Origin: Bacteroidota bacterium
GTDB taxonomy: Bacteria > Bacteroidota > Bacteroidia > AKYH767-A > OLB10
Direction of reading: 5' to 3'
Assembly: GCA_019136655.1 (NCBI GenBank)
Contig: JAGVTU010000025.1
Span: forward strand, 1 to 33,148
DNA length: 33,148 nucleotides
This document shows positions 27,069 through 33,148 of the stretch, piece by piece. The notes under the pieces were generated by a model that worked only from the letters and a program-made list of their open reading frames with translations, was not told the origin of the DNA and did not search any database. Both the position numbers and the translations under genes were made by a program. Numbering within the stretch: the stretch's first letter is position 1; each line of letters begins with the position of its first letter.

Positions 27069-27416
27069 TTAATTTTGAGCTAAGAAACCATTCAGCTCTT
27101 CTTCTGCCTGTTGAAGATGTTGCCTCAGCAAACTGACATCATTTGGCATATCATCCAGTTGCTTTTCAGTGGCTGCATTCTCTTCCATTTTCTTCAACAA
27201 ATTTTGTGTATCTGTCATTCCCATGTATCCTGATATTGACTTCAGTGTGTGAGCTGCAGTTTTTAATGTTTTCCAGTCTTTATCAGCATGAGCTTTTTCA
27301 ATTGCAGGCATCCCTTCTGCCGATGCCTCCAGAAACATTTGTACATATTTACGCACCCGCTCCATATTTCCTTTGCTGAAGCCTGTGATAAACTCAAGGT
27401 TGGTGATATTTGCCAT
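27069..27416 (-). CDS. Stand-alone Hpt phosphotransfer protein
   Basis: A 115-residue, all-helical histidine phosphotransfer protein. The phospho-accepting His is at about 56 in AAHTLKSISGYMG, matching the Hpt pattern HxLKxxxxxxG. No membrane segment or second domain is present. Hpt proteins shuttle phosphate between receiver domains. Here it is next to a receiver gene on one side and a LuxE-family gene on the other, 14 bp away. A TATCTTTG promoter box lies only 4 nt before its ATG, which would give a nearly leaderless message. A final output response regulator is not seen nearby. Confidence 0.88.
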   Translation of the reverse strand: MANITNLEFITGFSKGNMERVRKYVQMFLEASAEGMPAIEKAHADKDWKTLKTAAHTLKSISGYMGMTDTQNLLKKMEENAATEKQLDDMPNDVSLLRQHLQQAEEELNGFLAQN

Positions 27417-27420
27417 GTCA

Positions 27421-27428
27421 CAAAGATA
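27421..27428 (-). promoter_or_regulatory. -7 box directly before hpt (leaderless-type)
   Basis: Minus strand TATCTTTG is an exact TAnnTTTG match ending 4 nt before the Hpt ATG. A TTG at 27452-27450 sits 21 nt upstream, within the loose -33 spacing of this phylum. If used, transcription would start at or next to the ATG. It would also let the relay genes be expressed apart from nadB and the LuxE-like gene. Confidence 0.4.
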
Positions 27429-27430
27429 AA

Positions 27431-28417
27431 TTATTCTATCATCAGATTACAACCTCTTATTTCAGCATCATCAAACCTCCCGACAATTTCAAATGTGCCG
27501 TCATCATACGCTTTACCCATATCCTGCGTAGCAATAAAACTACAACTGTTTACATTCGCCAGATCTATGACATTGATGCCTCCTGTAATTTTGTTATCAG
27601 CTAAAGTGAAAGGATCATAACTGTCGCGCACCATCACCCGTATCCAAGGAGGACAGCTGTAAATTCCATTACCCAAACTGTATGCCTGTGAAAGCATTTC
27701 CGTCATGCCGTACTCTGAGTGAATGACATCAACCTTAAATGCATTTTTCAGTCTGTTGTGCAATGCGTCTTTGGTCATTTCTTTACGTTTTCCTTTCATG
27801 CCACCGGTTTCCATAATGACGGTATGTTGCAATGCAAGTGGAAATTGTTCGGCCATATCGAGCAAGGCATAGGAAACACCTAATAGCAATGTTTTTTGAT
27901 TTTCTGATTCCAGATGTTCAAGTACTACAGATAAATTGTCGTAGTTATGCAGGTAAAAACCACTGAGCGAATGCTGTGATTTTTTTATCAGATGCTCACA
28001 CATATAAACCAGCGAAGAACCTTTGCGTTCCAGATAGGATGGCAACAGTGCAAGAATGCACCACTCCTCTGCAGAGCCGTAAAACTTTTCAAATCCTTTG
28101 CTGAAAGATTTTTCGTAAAGCGATACGTCTGTTACAAAATGCTGAGAAACTGTCTGACCTGTTGTGCCGCTGCTTGTGAAAACAATTTCAGGATGATGAT
28201 TTCCTGTAATTATTTTATGTGTTTTAAAAAATCTGATTGGAAGAAAAGGAATATCGGCTACGGCATTTATACTTTCAGGTTGTATGCCTAACAACTGCAC
28301 ATACTGTCTGTAAACCTCATTCCCTTCATATTGATATCGGAACACATCTAATGCTGTTTCTTCAAACTGAAACTTGTTTTGAAAAATTCGTTTGCTTAAC
28401 TCTTCAGCTGTCAGCAT
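27431..28417 (-). CDS. LuxE/PaaK-like acyl-protein synthetase (ANL superfamily)
   Basis: A 328-residue protein of the LuxE-like acyl-activating family. ANL motifs are seen: the phosphate loop TSSGTTGQ at about 81-88, YGMTEM at about 236-241, and the late hinge region GRFDDAEIRG at about 316-325, after which the protein stops. There is thus no full C-terminal ANL lid domain, as in LuxE. Such enzymes activate carboxylates as acyl-adenylates; LuxE passes the acyl group to a Cys. The substrate is unknown here. Its ATG overlaps the nadB stop (TGATG, 1 bp), so translation is likely coupled. No lux reductase or luciferase is near. Confidence 0.8.
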   Translation of the reverse strand: MLTAEELSKRIFQNKFQFEETALDVFRYQYEGNEVYRQYVQLLGIQPESINAVADIPFLPIRFFKTHKIITGNHHPEIVFTSSGTTGQTVSQHFVTDVSLYEKSFSKGFEKFYGSAEEWCILALLPSYLERKGSSLVYMCEHLIKKSQHSLSGFYLHNYDNLSVVLEHLESENQKTLLLGVSYALLDMAEQFPLALQHTVIMETGGMKGKRKEMTKDALHNRLKNAFKVDVIHSEYGMTEMLSQAYSLGNGIYSCPPWIRVMVRDSYDPFTLADNKITGGINVIDLANVNSCSFIATQDMGKAYDDGTFEIVGRFDDAEIRGCNLMIE

Positions 28418-29976
28418 CAGTTGTCCACATTGTAATGCAGTCCGCAGTTTTCAGTTCGTGCTATTGCAGCTTTCACTATCAGATAAGCTACATTTATCAG
28501 GTTACGCAATTCGCAAAGCTTAGGCGAAAGCTCCCACTGTTCGTAAAGCTCTTCTGTTTCAAGATAAAGCAAACGCAGTCGCTCCAATGCACGTTTCAAA
28601 CGCATATCACTTCTGAAAATTCCTACATAACTGCTCATGATTTCCTGCAACTCCTTCCGGCTTTGGGTAATCAGCACCAACTCGGCTGAATGTCTGGTTG
28701 TAACACTGCTCCAGTCAGGAATATTCTCGCAATATGAAATTGAGTCAACTACTGACTGTGCATGCAGATAAGCGCGATGCGAAAACACCACCGCTTCGAG
28801 AAGTGAATTGGATGCTAAGCGATTTGCACCATGCAGCCCTGTGGATGAACATTCGCCAACAGCATATAAATTTTTTATGGATGAACATGCATTCTCATCC
28901 ACCTGAATGCCTCCGCACAAATAATGTTGTGCAGGTGCAACAGGAATACATTCCTTTGCAATATCAATTCCTATGGAAGCGCATTTTGCATAGATGGTAG
29001 GAAAATGTTCTTTAAACTTTTTAATGTCGAGATGCCTGCAATCGAGCCACACAAAATCATCTCCCCTCTTTTTCATTTCACTGTCAATGGCTCTTGCCAC
29101 AATATCTCTTGGAGCAAGCGAACCACGCTCGTCATAATGTTGCATAAACTCATTGCCGTCAGTAGTTTTAAGCACTGCTCCAAATCCGCGCACTGCCTCT
29201 GAAATAAGAAAGGAAGGATTTTCACCGGGTTTGTACAATGCCGTAGGATGAAACTGTATAAACTCCATTCCATTTACTCTTGCCATTGCACGATAGGCCA
29301 TCGCTATTCCATCACCTGTTGCTATTACAGGATTGGTAGTTGTTTTATACACATGACCTGCACCACCTGTTGCCATCACAATAATTTTTGCAAGCATGGT
29401 ATTTATTTTCCCTGTACGTGTATCCATCACGTAAGCTCCATAGCACGTAATGCCTGGCGTGCTTCGCTTAACCACTTTGCCAAGATGATGCTGGGTGATG
29501 ATATCCACTGCAAACAAATGAGTATGGATGGTAATATTGGGATGATTGTGTATTTGCTGAAGCAGCTTCCGTTCAATCTCAAGGCCGGTAATATCTTTAT
29601 GGTGCAGAACCCTGTGTTCGGAATGACCACCCTCGCGTGCCAAATCATAATGACCGGTTTTATCTTTATCAAACTCTGCTCCCCATTTTATCAGCTCATC
29701 AATACGCGCATAACTCTCATTCACCACCATTCGCACCACTTTTTCATTGCACAAACCTGCTCCGCAAATAAGGGTGTCTTCAATATGTTTTTCGCGGGAG
29801 TCGCCTGATGAACCGGGCAAAACTGCTGCTATGCCACCCTGAGCGTACTTAGTATTCGATTCGTCTTCATTGCTTTTGGTAATGATGGTTACCTTACCGT
29901 GTCCTGCTGCCTTCAGCGCAAAACTCAGGCCTGCAATGCCTGAGCCTATTACCAGAAAATCCGTTTTAACAGACAT
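28417..29976 (-). CDS. nadB: L-aspartate oxidase
   Basis: A 519-residue FAD enzyme that oxidises L-aspartate to iminoaspartate, the first step of de novo NAD synthesis; length is normal (about 520-540). The dinucleotide-binding motif GSGIAGLSFALKAAGHG is at about 12-28. The flavin-contacting NTKYAQGGIAAV follows, and active-site region EGGHSEHRVLHHKD is at about 115-128. HPTALY is near 242, and the C-terminal helical bundle matches NadB rather than fumarate reductase. The product normally goes to NadA, which is not in this window. It has no gene upstream on its strand, so it probably starts the nadB-luxE transcript. A TAGTTTTT box (29997-29990) 13 nt before the ATG is a weak promoter candidate. 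Confidence 0.94.
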   Translation of the reverse strand: MSVKTDFLVIGSGIAGLSFALKAAGHGKVTIITKSNEDESNTKYAQGGIAAVLPGSSGDSREKHIEDTLICGAGLCNEKVVRMVVNESYARIDELIKWGAEFDKDKTGHYDLAREGGHSEHRVLHHKDITGLEIERKLLQQIHNHPNITIHTHLFAVDIITQHHLGKVVKRSTPGITCYGAYVMDTRTGKINTMLAKIIVMATGGAGHVYKTTTNPVIATGDGIAMAYRAMARVNGMEFIQFHPTALYKPGENPSFLISEAVRGFGAVLKTTDGNEFMQHYDERGSLAPRDIVARAIDSEMKKRGDDFVWLDCRHLDIKKFKEHFPTIYAKCASIGIDIAKECIPVAPAQHYLCGGIQVDENACSSIKNLYAVGECSSTGLHGANRLASNSLLEAVVFSHRAYLHAQSVVDSISYCENIPDWSSVTTRHSAELVLITQSRKELQEIMSSYVGIFRSDMRLKRALERLRLLYLETEELYEQWELSPKLCELRNLINVAYLIVKAAIARTENCGLHYNVDN

Positions 29977-30062
29977 AAATATTTATTTTAAAAACTATAC
30001 TGCCATGCTATTGTTTGCTTTCGCATAACATTCTAACATTTCACAAAAGTAACAGATCATGA

Positions 30063-30338
30063 GCACAGCACCTAACCACCGGGTTTATGCCAAACCCCGC
30101 AAATGAATCTTGCATAGTAAGTGTTTTGGGCACAAATTCAGGAGACCATCTTTGTCTTGAGCTGATTAGTTTCACGGGTTACGTTGCCAGAGTTATTTAC
30201 AACGATGTTCCTGAAAAAAATATGGCTCCATTGTTGCAAACAAGTGTTGATTTAAGTAATATTACATCCGGATTTTACCTTTTAAAGGTTCAATACGGAG
30301 CAGAAGTTAAATTAATAAAATTAATTGTTCAACATTAA
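30063..30338 (+). pseudogene. Orphan T9SS C-terminal sorting-domain relic
   Basis: The frame is open from 30063, directly after a stop, to 30338. The first ATG is at 30087, inside the start of the domain. The peptide begins PNPANES and ends VDLSNITSGFYLLKVQYG...LIKLIVQH, the classic start and finish of a Por-secretion (T9SS) C-terminal domain. No signal peptide or passenger is present. It cannot act as a secreted protein alone, so it is most simply the 3' remnant of a deleted cargo gene. A short ORF of 83 codons could still be expressed. Confidence 0.65.
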
Positions 30339-30344
30339 AATTCT

Positions 30345-30404
30345 AAAAGCCATGTTTGAATTAGTAAACGCATTTATTTATAAAAGGATTCAAACATGGC
30401 TTTT
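30345..30404 (+). repeat. 17-bp perfect inverted repeat spanning a gene start
   Basis: AAAAGCCATGTTTGAAT at 30345-30361 is the exact reverse complement of 30388-30404, with a 26-nt loop. The left arm contains the ATG at 30352 chosen for the next gene. A T-rich stretch follows. It may end transcripts from the upstream relic, or fold over the start codon of the hydrolase gene. Confidence 0.75.
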
Positions 30405-31914
30405 CTTTTCATTTCTGCTTTTAAGCTTATTTTTAAACGTAAATAAGCTCTTTGCACAAATTCCAATTCCTTCAGGCATTAGCTTGGATACAATATATGT
30501 TAAGGATTTTTTATCGAAGTTAAGTTATCAGACTTTTCATTTATATAAGCCATCTAATTACGACCCTTTAACAAGTCCCATAATGATTGTTGCGCATGGC
30601 AGTGGCGGCAATGGCGCTACCGTAATTGCTAATATTGATTCCCTTGCTTATCGTAGAAAGGCACTAATTATAGCACCTAATTTTGCAGGCAATTCTGGGG
30701 GTTACTGGACAATTCTTCGACATCAGGAACCTGTAGCTGTTCAGGTTGATACTATCAATAGCTGTAGTCTTTTAAGGCCGGCTTCTCTTGTTATAAAACA
30801 AATCTATGAACATGTTTTATTGCGGGAAAACAGAACAAATGTGCCTTGTTACATGATTGGTTTTTCAGCAGGGGGGCAATGGGTTTCCAGATACATGCTC
30901 ATAAGGCAGGCATATCCTGATTCCATTCCCATAAAAATGGCTGTTTCTTCAAGCGCATATTTCTACGCTTTCCCAACCGATACTTTTATGGGTGTACCCA
31001 TGCGATGGCTCTGTGGTCTTATTATGCCGTTACCAGATATTGGGTCTTGTCCCCAGACTTTTAACATATATAATTGGGATTGTGATGAACACATCATTCA
31101 GTATTATAATGAAAACTATGCGGTGATGGTCGGCAGTGCTGATCTGCAAGTGTTTTCTGATGGGAACTGCCTAATGGCGCAGGGCAATACACGCTTACAA
31201 CGCGCACAAACATTTTATAATTTTTGTGACAGTAATGCTGTCAATCGTGGCACTGCATTACAGTGGCCTTATGTGGAAATTCCCGGAGTGGGGCATAATG
31301 AGTACGGGATTTATAATACTTACGCAAATGCCGGTGACACATCAACCATTGCAGAAACCCTGCTGTTTGATACTCCATATCATCCTGTGCCATTCACCGC
31401 GCCTGTAGCCGCTTTTTATGCCGACACCACACAAATCCAAATAAATGGCACCGTAAACTTTATTAATACAAGCATTAATGCAACAAACTACTTATGGGAT
31501 TTTGGAGACGGCAGCACAAGCACACTTCCAAATCCTTCCCATGTTTATACAACCATTGATACGTTTCGTGTTCAATTAACAGCTTACAACAACACAGGCT
31601 GCTGGAACTGGACTGAAAGAAGGCATTACATAAAAATTGTAAACCCTGTATCCGTAAAAACCATAAATAGTTCAGGTCTTCAAATAAATGCTTATCCTAA
31701 TCCTGTATCAGACAAACTAAAGGTGCAGGTAAAAGGAGAAACACAAAAAAAGCTGAAATTAATTTTATCAGATATATCAGGTCGAAGGCTGAACAGCTAT
31801 TCTTTTTCGGAGACTGTTATAATTAATACCGGCAACATTTCACCGGGAATATATTTTTATGAAATATATGAAGGCAATAATTTTTTAGGAGCCGGTAAAT
31901 TCATGAAAGAATGA
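30352..31914 (+). CDS. Secreted alpha/beta hydrolase with PKD domain and T9SS sorting signal
   Basis: From the ATG at 30352 the protein has 520 residues; an in-frame TTG lies nine codons earlier. In order: signal peptide (about 1-36, hydrophobic core LFFSFLLLSLFL, ending NKLFAQ), a polyester depolymerase/Dienelactone-like alpha/beta hydrolase (about 50-340), a PKD domain (about 350-430, with YLWDFGDGSTST), and a T9SS type A sorting domain (about 440-520, INAYPNPVSDKL ... GIYFYEIYEG). The nucleophile Ser at about 172 is in GFSAGG, the oxyanion strand is VAHGSGGNG, and a likely catalytic His is at about 315 in PGVGHNEY. It would be exported across the outer membrane and attached to the surface or released. 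Substrate is unknown; ester-linked polymers are plausible. DNA here is AT-rich relative to the core genes. Confidence 0.82.
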   Translation: MFELVNAFIYKRIQTWLFFSFLLLSLFLNVNKLFAQIPIPSGISLDTIYVKDFLSKLSYQTFHLYKPSNYDPLTSPIMIVAHGSGGNGATVIANIDSLAYRRKALIIAPNFAGNSGGYWTILRHQEPVAVQVDTINSCSLLRPASLVIKQIYEHVLLRENRTNVPCYMIGFSAGGQWVSRYMLIRQAYPDSIPIKMAVSSSAYFYAFPTDTFMGVPMRWLCGLIMPLPDIGSCPQTFNIYNWDCDEHIIQYYNENYAVMVGSADLQVFSDGNCLMAQGNTRLQRAQTFYNFCDSNAVNRGTALQWPYVEIPGVGHNEYGIYNTYANAGDTSTIAETLLFDTPYHPVPFTAPVAAFYADTTQIQINGTVNFINTSINATNYLWDFGDGSTSTLPNPSHVYTTIDTFRVQLTAYNNTGCWNWTERRHYIKIVNPVSVKTINSSGLQINAYPNPVSDKLKVQVKGETQKKLKLILSDISGRRLNSYSFSETVIINTGNISPGIYFYEIYEGNNFLGAGKFMKE

Positions 31915-31964
31915 TACGGTAATGTTCCCAAATGTGCTCACTTATCATTTAAAAAAGTAAATCC

Positions 31965-32039
31965 CTCGCACCTGCGAAGTTGCACTTCGTGGGAAACGTG
32001 AATGAACTACCTCGCAGCAGAGCTGCGAGGTAGTTCATT
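31965..32039 (+). repeat. REP-like double palindromic element
   Basis: Two hairpins lie together. The smaller pairs 31975-31980 with 31984-31989 around a 3-nt loop. The larger has perfect 18-bp arms at 32001-32018 and 32022-32039 with a 3-nt loop. Both carry the theme CTCGCA...TGCGA. It is GC-rich in an AT-rich setting, which fits a repetitive extragenic palindrome or a small mobile element. A strong hairpin without a U-tract makes a simple terminator less likely. It ends exactly where the relic-like open frame of the next gene begins. Confidence 0.7.
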
Positions 32040-32159
32040 GCCACTAATTTTTATCAGGCGGGAAATACGCCCGTAAATCTTACCTTCACAGGCACGGCAC
32101 TGCCAAGTATAACAGGCGCAACATTCGGTGGCAATTTCAGCATTACATCCAATGCGTTG

Positions 32160-32891
32160 ATGTTTAAAAACGGCACGTTTAACGGCACGGCAGCATTTAC
32201 TGCCACAGGCAGCGGCAGTTGGTATTGGGCAACAGGAGGAAGTGTTGATTACGTCAATAACTATTGTGGTGATTTATTTTTTTATTCCGTACCGGCTAAT
32301 GCATATGGCTTTCAATATGCCAGAACAGGAAGTGCTTATTGCGGATTTGGTTTGTATCTAGCTCCAATATTTCAACCAAATGGTTATCGAGAATATTTAG
32401 GGGGACAATTGCTTGATACCTTAAAGCAGGGGCATACCTATTGCATAAGCTTTTATGTTGTAAAAGCAGATAGCGGCAAATATTACACTAGTGATATAGG
32501 TATGTATTTATCACCGGATAGTTCAGTTGATTACAGCACGAATCAAATTAATAACGCTTTTACTGCTGATTCATATTATTACATAGATGATGTAAGCGTA
32601 ATAGATTGCACGGTGGGGATAAATGAGATAGAAAATTTAAAAGATAAAATTAATCTGATGCCGAATCCCGCAAAAGATGAAAGTGTGTACAGAATAATTT
32701 TAAATAAAAATGAAACAGGACAAGTAATATTGTATTCAAAATTAGGAGTAAAGATATTGAATAAACAGCTTGCAGAGGGCAATAATACTATTGTCATCCC
32801 GCTTTCAGAATTAGGTGCCGGTGTTTATTTTGTACAGTCATTCATTCGCGGAAAAAATATTGATAATAGAAAATTAGTTGTGGTAAAATAA
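32160..32891 (+). CDS. 5'-truncated chimeric T9SS cargo gene
   Basis: The frame is open from 32034 with no ATG until 32160 (preceded by TTG at 32157). No signal peptide is present, so the product could not be exported as is. Translating from 32034, residues YQAGNTPVNLTFTG...GGNFSITSNALMFKNGTFNG look like one unit of a large Bacteroidota repeat adhesin. From about 32220 the sequence switches to a module starting SWYWATGGSVDY, homologous to the next gene (GWYWASSGSVDY). It then has a YYIDDVSVIDC strand typical of carbohydrate-binding-like modules, and ends with a T9SS sorting domain (INLMPNPAKDE ... AGVYFVQSFIRG). This is best read as a fusion of two cargo-gene pieces, probably a pseudogene. 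243 residues from the ATG. Confidence 0.6.
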   Translation: MFKNGTFNGTAAFTATGSGSWYWATGGSVDYVNNYCGDLFFYSVPANAYGFQYARTGSAYCGFGLYLAPIFQPNGYREYLGGQLLDTLKQGHTYCISFYVVKADSGKYYTSDIGMYLSPDSSVDYSTNQINNAFTADSYYYIDDVSVIDCTVGINEIENLKDKINLMPNPAKDESVYRIILNKNETGQVILYSKLGVKILNKQLAEGNNTIVIPLSELGAGVYFVQSFIRGKNIDNRKLVVVK

Positions 32892-32901
32892 CATTATAAA
32901 G

Positions 32902-32931
32902 AACGGGGTAGCTCATGTTACCCCGTTTTTT
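32902..32931 (+). terminator. Intrinsic terminator after the chimeric cargo gene
   Basis: A 9-bp perfect stem pairs 32902-32910 with 32919-32927 around an 8-nt loop, followed by four T and TCT. It begins 10 bp after the stop. It separates this gene from the next one, whose -7 box lies immediately downstream. Confidence 0.88.
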
Positions 32932-32935
32932 CTCT

Positions 32936-32943
32936 TACTTTTG
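32936..32943 (+). promoter_or_regulatory. -7 box directly before the last gene (leaderless-type)
   Basis: TACTTTTG is an exact TAnnTTTG match ending 4 nt before the ATG at 32948. As with the box before hpt, transcription would start almost at the initiator codon. Its -33 region would fall inside the preceding terminator. Confidence 0.45.
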
Positions 32944-32947
32944 TAAA

Positions 32948-33148
32948 ATGAAAAAAATATTTATTATTTTATTAATGTGCTTTACTTTTATTTGTAAAGG
33001 ACAAAATCTTGTGTTGAATCCTTCATTTGAAGACACAATTCCATGCTCAATATTTCCAATTAATAATTTTCAACAACTGCCCTGCACAGGGTGGTATTGG
33101 GCTTCATCAGGCAGTGTAGATTACTTTAATGAGCAGTATCATTATTTA
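32948..33148 (+). CDS. Partial exported protein, paralogue of the chimeric cargo gene
   Basis: The first 67 residues are present; the gene runs off the right edge. It has a signal peptide (about 1-18, core IFIILLMCFTFI, ending CKG), then QNLVLNPSFED, a common start for mature Bacteroidota surface proteins of the NLVPNPSFE type. GWYWASSGSVDYFNEQYH follows, matching SWYWATGGSVDYVNNY in the upstream chimeric gene. The two share the 11-base DNA word TGGTATTGGGC (33092-33102 and 32220-32230). A T9SS C-terminal domain is expected beyond the window but cannot be seen. Function is unknown. Confidence 0.7.
   Translation, partial: MKKIFIILLMCFTFICKGQNLVLNPSFEDTIPCSIFPINNFQQLPCTGWYWASSGSVDYFNEQYHYL

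Noticed and set aside
29248..29808. A 186-codon open frame on the plus strand opposite nadB
   Set aside because: It is fully antisense to a clear NadB with intact motifs, and its translation is rich in Cys and His with no recognisable domain, as expected for a shadow frame.

Overview
The window is a stretch of Bacteroidota chromosome, probably from a free-living Chitinophagia/Sphingobacteriia-type relative. Signs of this are the TAnnTTTG-type promoter boxes, absence of strong Shine-Dalgarno sequences, TPR-containing sensor kinase, Bacteroidota-type LeuRS with an extra N-terminal insertion, TANFOR-like and fibronectin III exported proteins, and several Por-secretion (T9SS) C-terminal sorting domains. 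No rRNA, tRNA, CRISPR array or insertion-sequence transposase was seen.

Region 1 (about 1-5450, minus strand) is a housekeeping gene train read in the order ettA, a possible 36-residue ORF, hisS, hutH, osmC. It starts at a promoter near 5440 and ends at a clear intrinsic terminator at 173-204. Region 2 (5547-15096, minus) is a tightly packed three-gene exported-protein cassette: an outer-membrane beta-barrel-like protein, a 1932-residue TANFOR/carboxypeptidase-regulatory-like protein with a Cys-rich tail, and a six-unit fibronectin III protein. Gaps are 12 and 28 bp, so the three probably work together at the cell surface.

Region 3 (15394-23923, plus) holds a class A penicillin-binding protein, pheT coupled to an alpha/beta hydrolase, and leuS, each of the three units preceded by a recognisable Bacteroidota -7 box. 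leuS has a strikingly AT-rich, diverged block in the leucine-specific insertion just before KMSKS.

Region 4 (23920-29976, minus) reads nadB, a LuxE-family acyl-protein synthetase, a stand-alone Hpt protein, a receiver domain with a C-terminal membrane helix, a lipoprotein, and a TPR sensor kinase. The last four look like a split phosphorelay with a membrane-tethered receiver.

Region 5 (30060 to the end, plus) is an AT-rich accessory zone of T9SS cargo genes and relics: an orphan sorting domain, a hydrolase with PKD and sorting domains that starts inside a 17-bp inverted repeat, a palindromic REP-like element, a chimeric 5'-truncated cargo gene, and the start of a full-length paralogue running off the right edge. 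The best candidates for something undescribed are the three-gene surface cassette, the membrane-tethered receiver relay, the leuS composition island, and the palindrome-linked chimeric T9SS gene.
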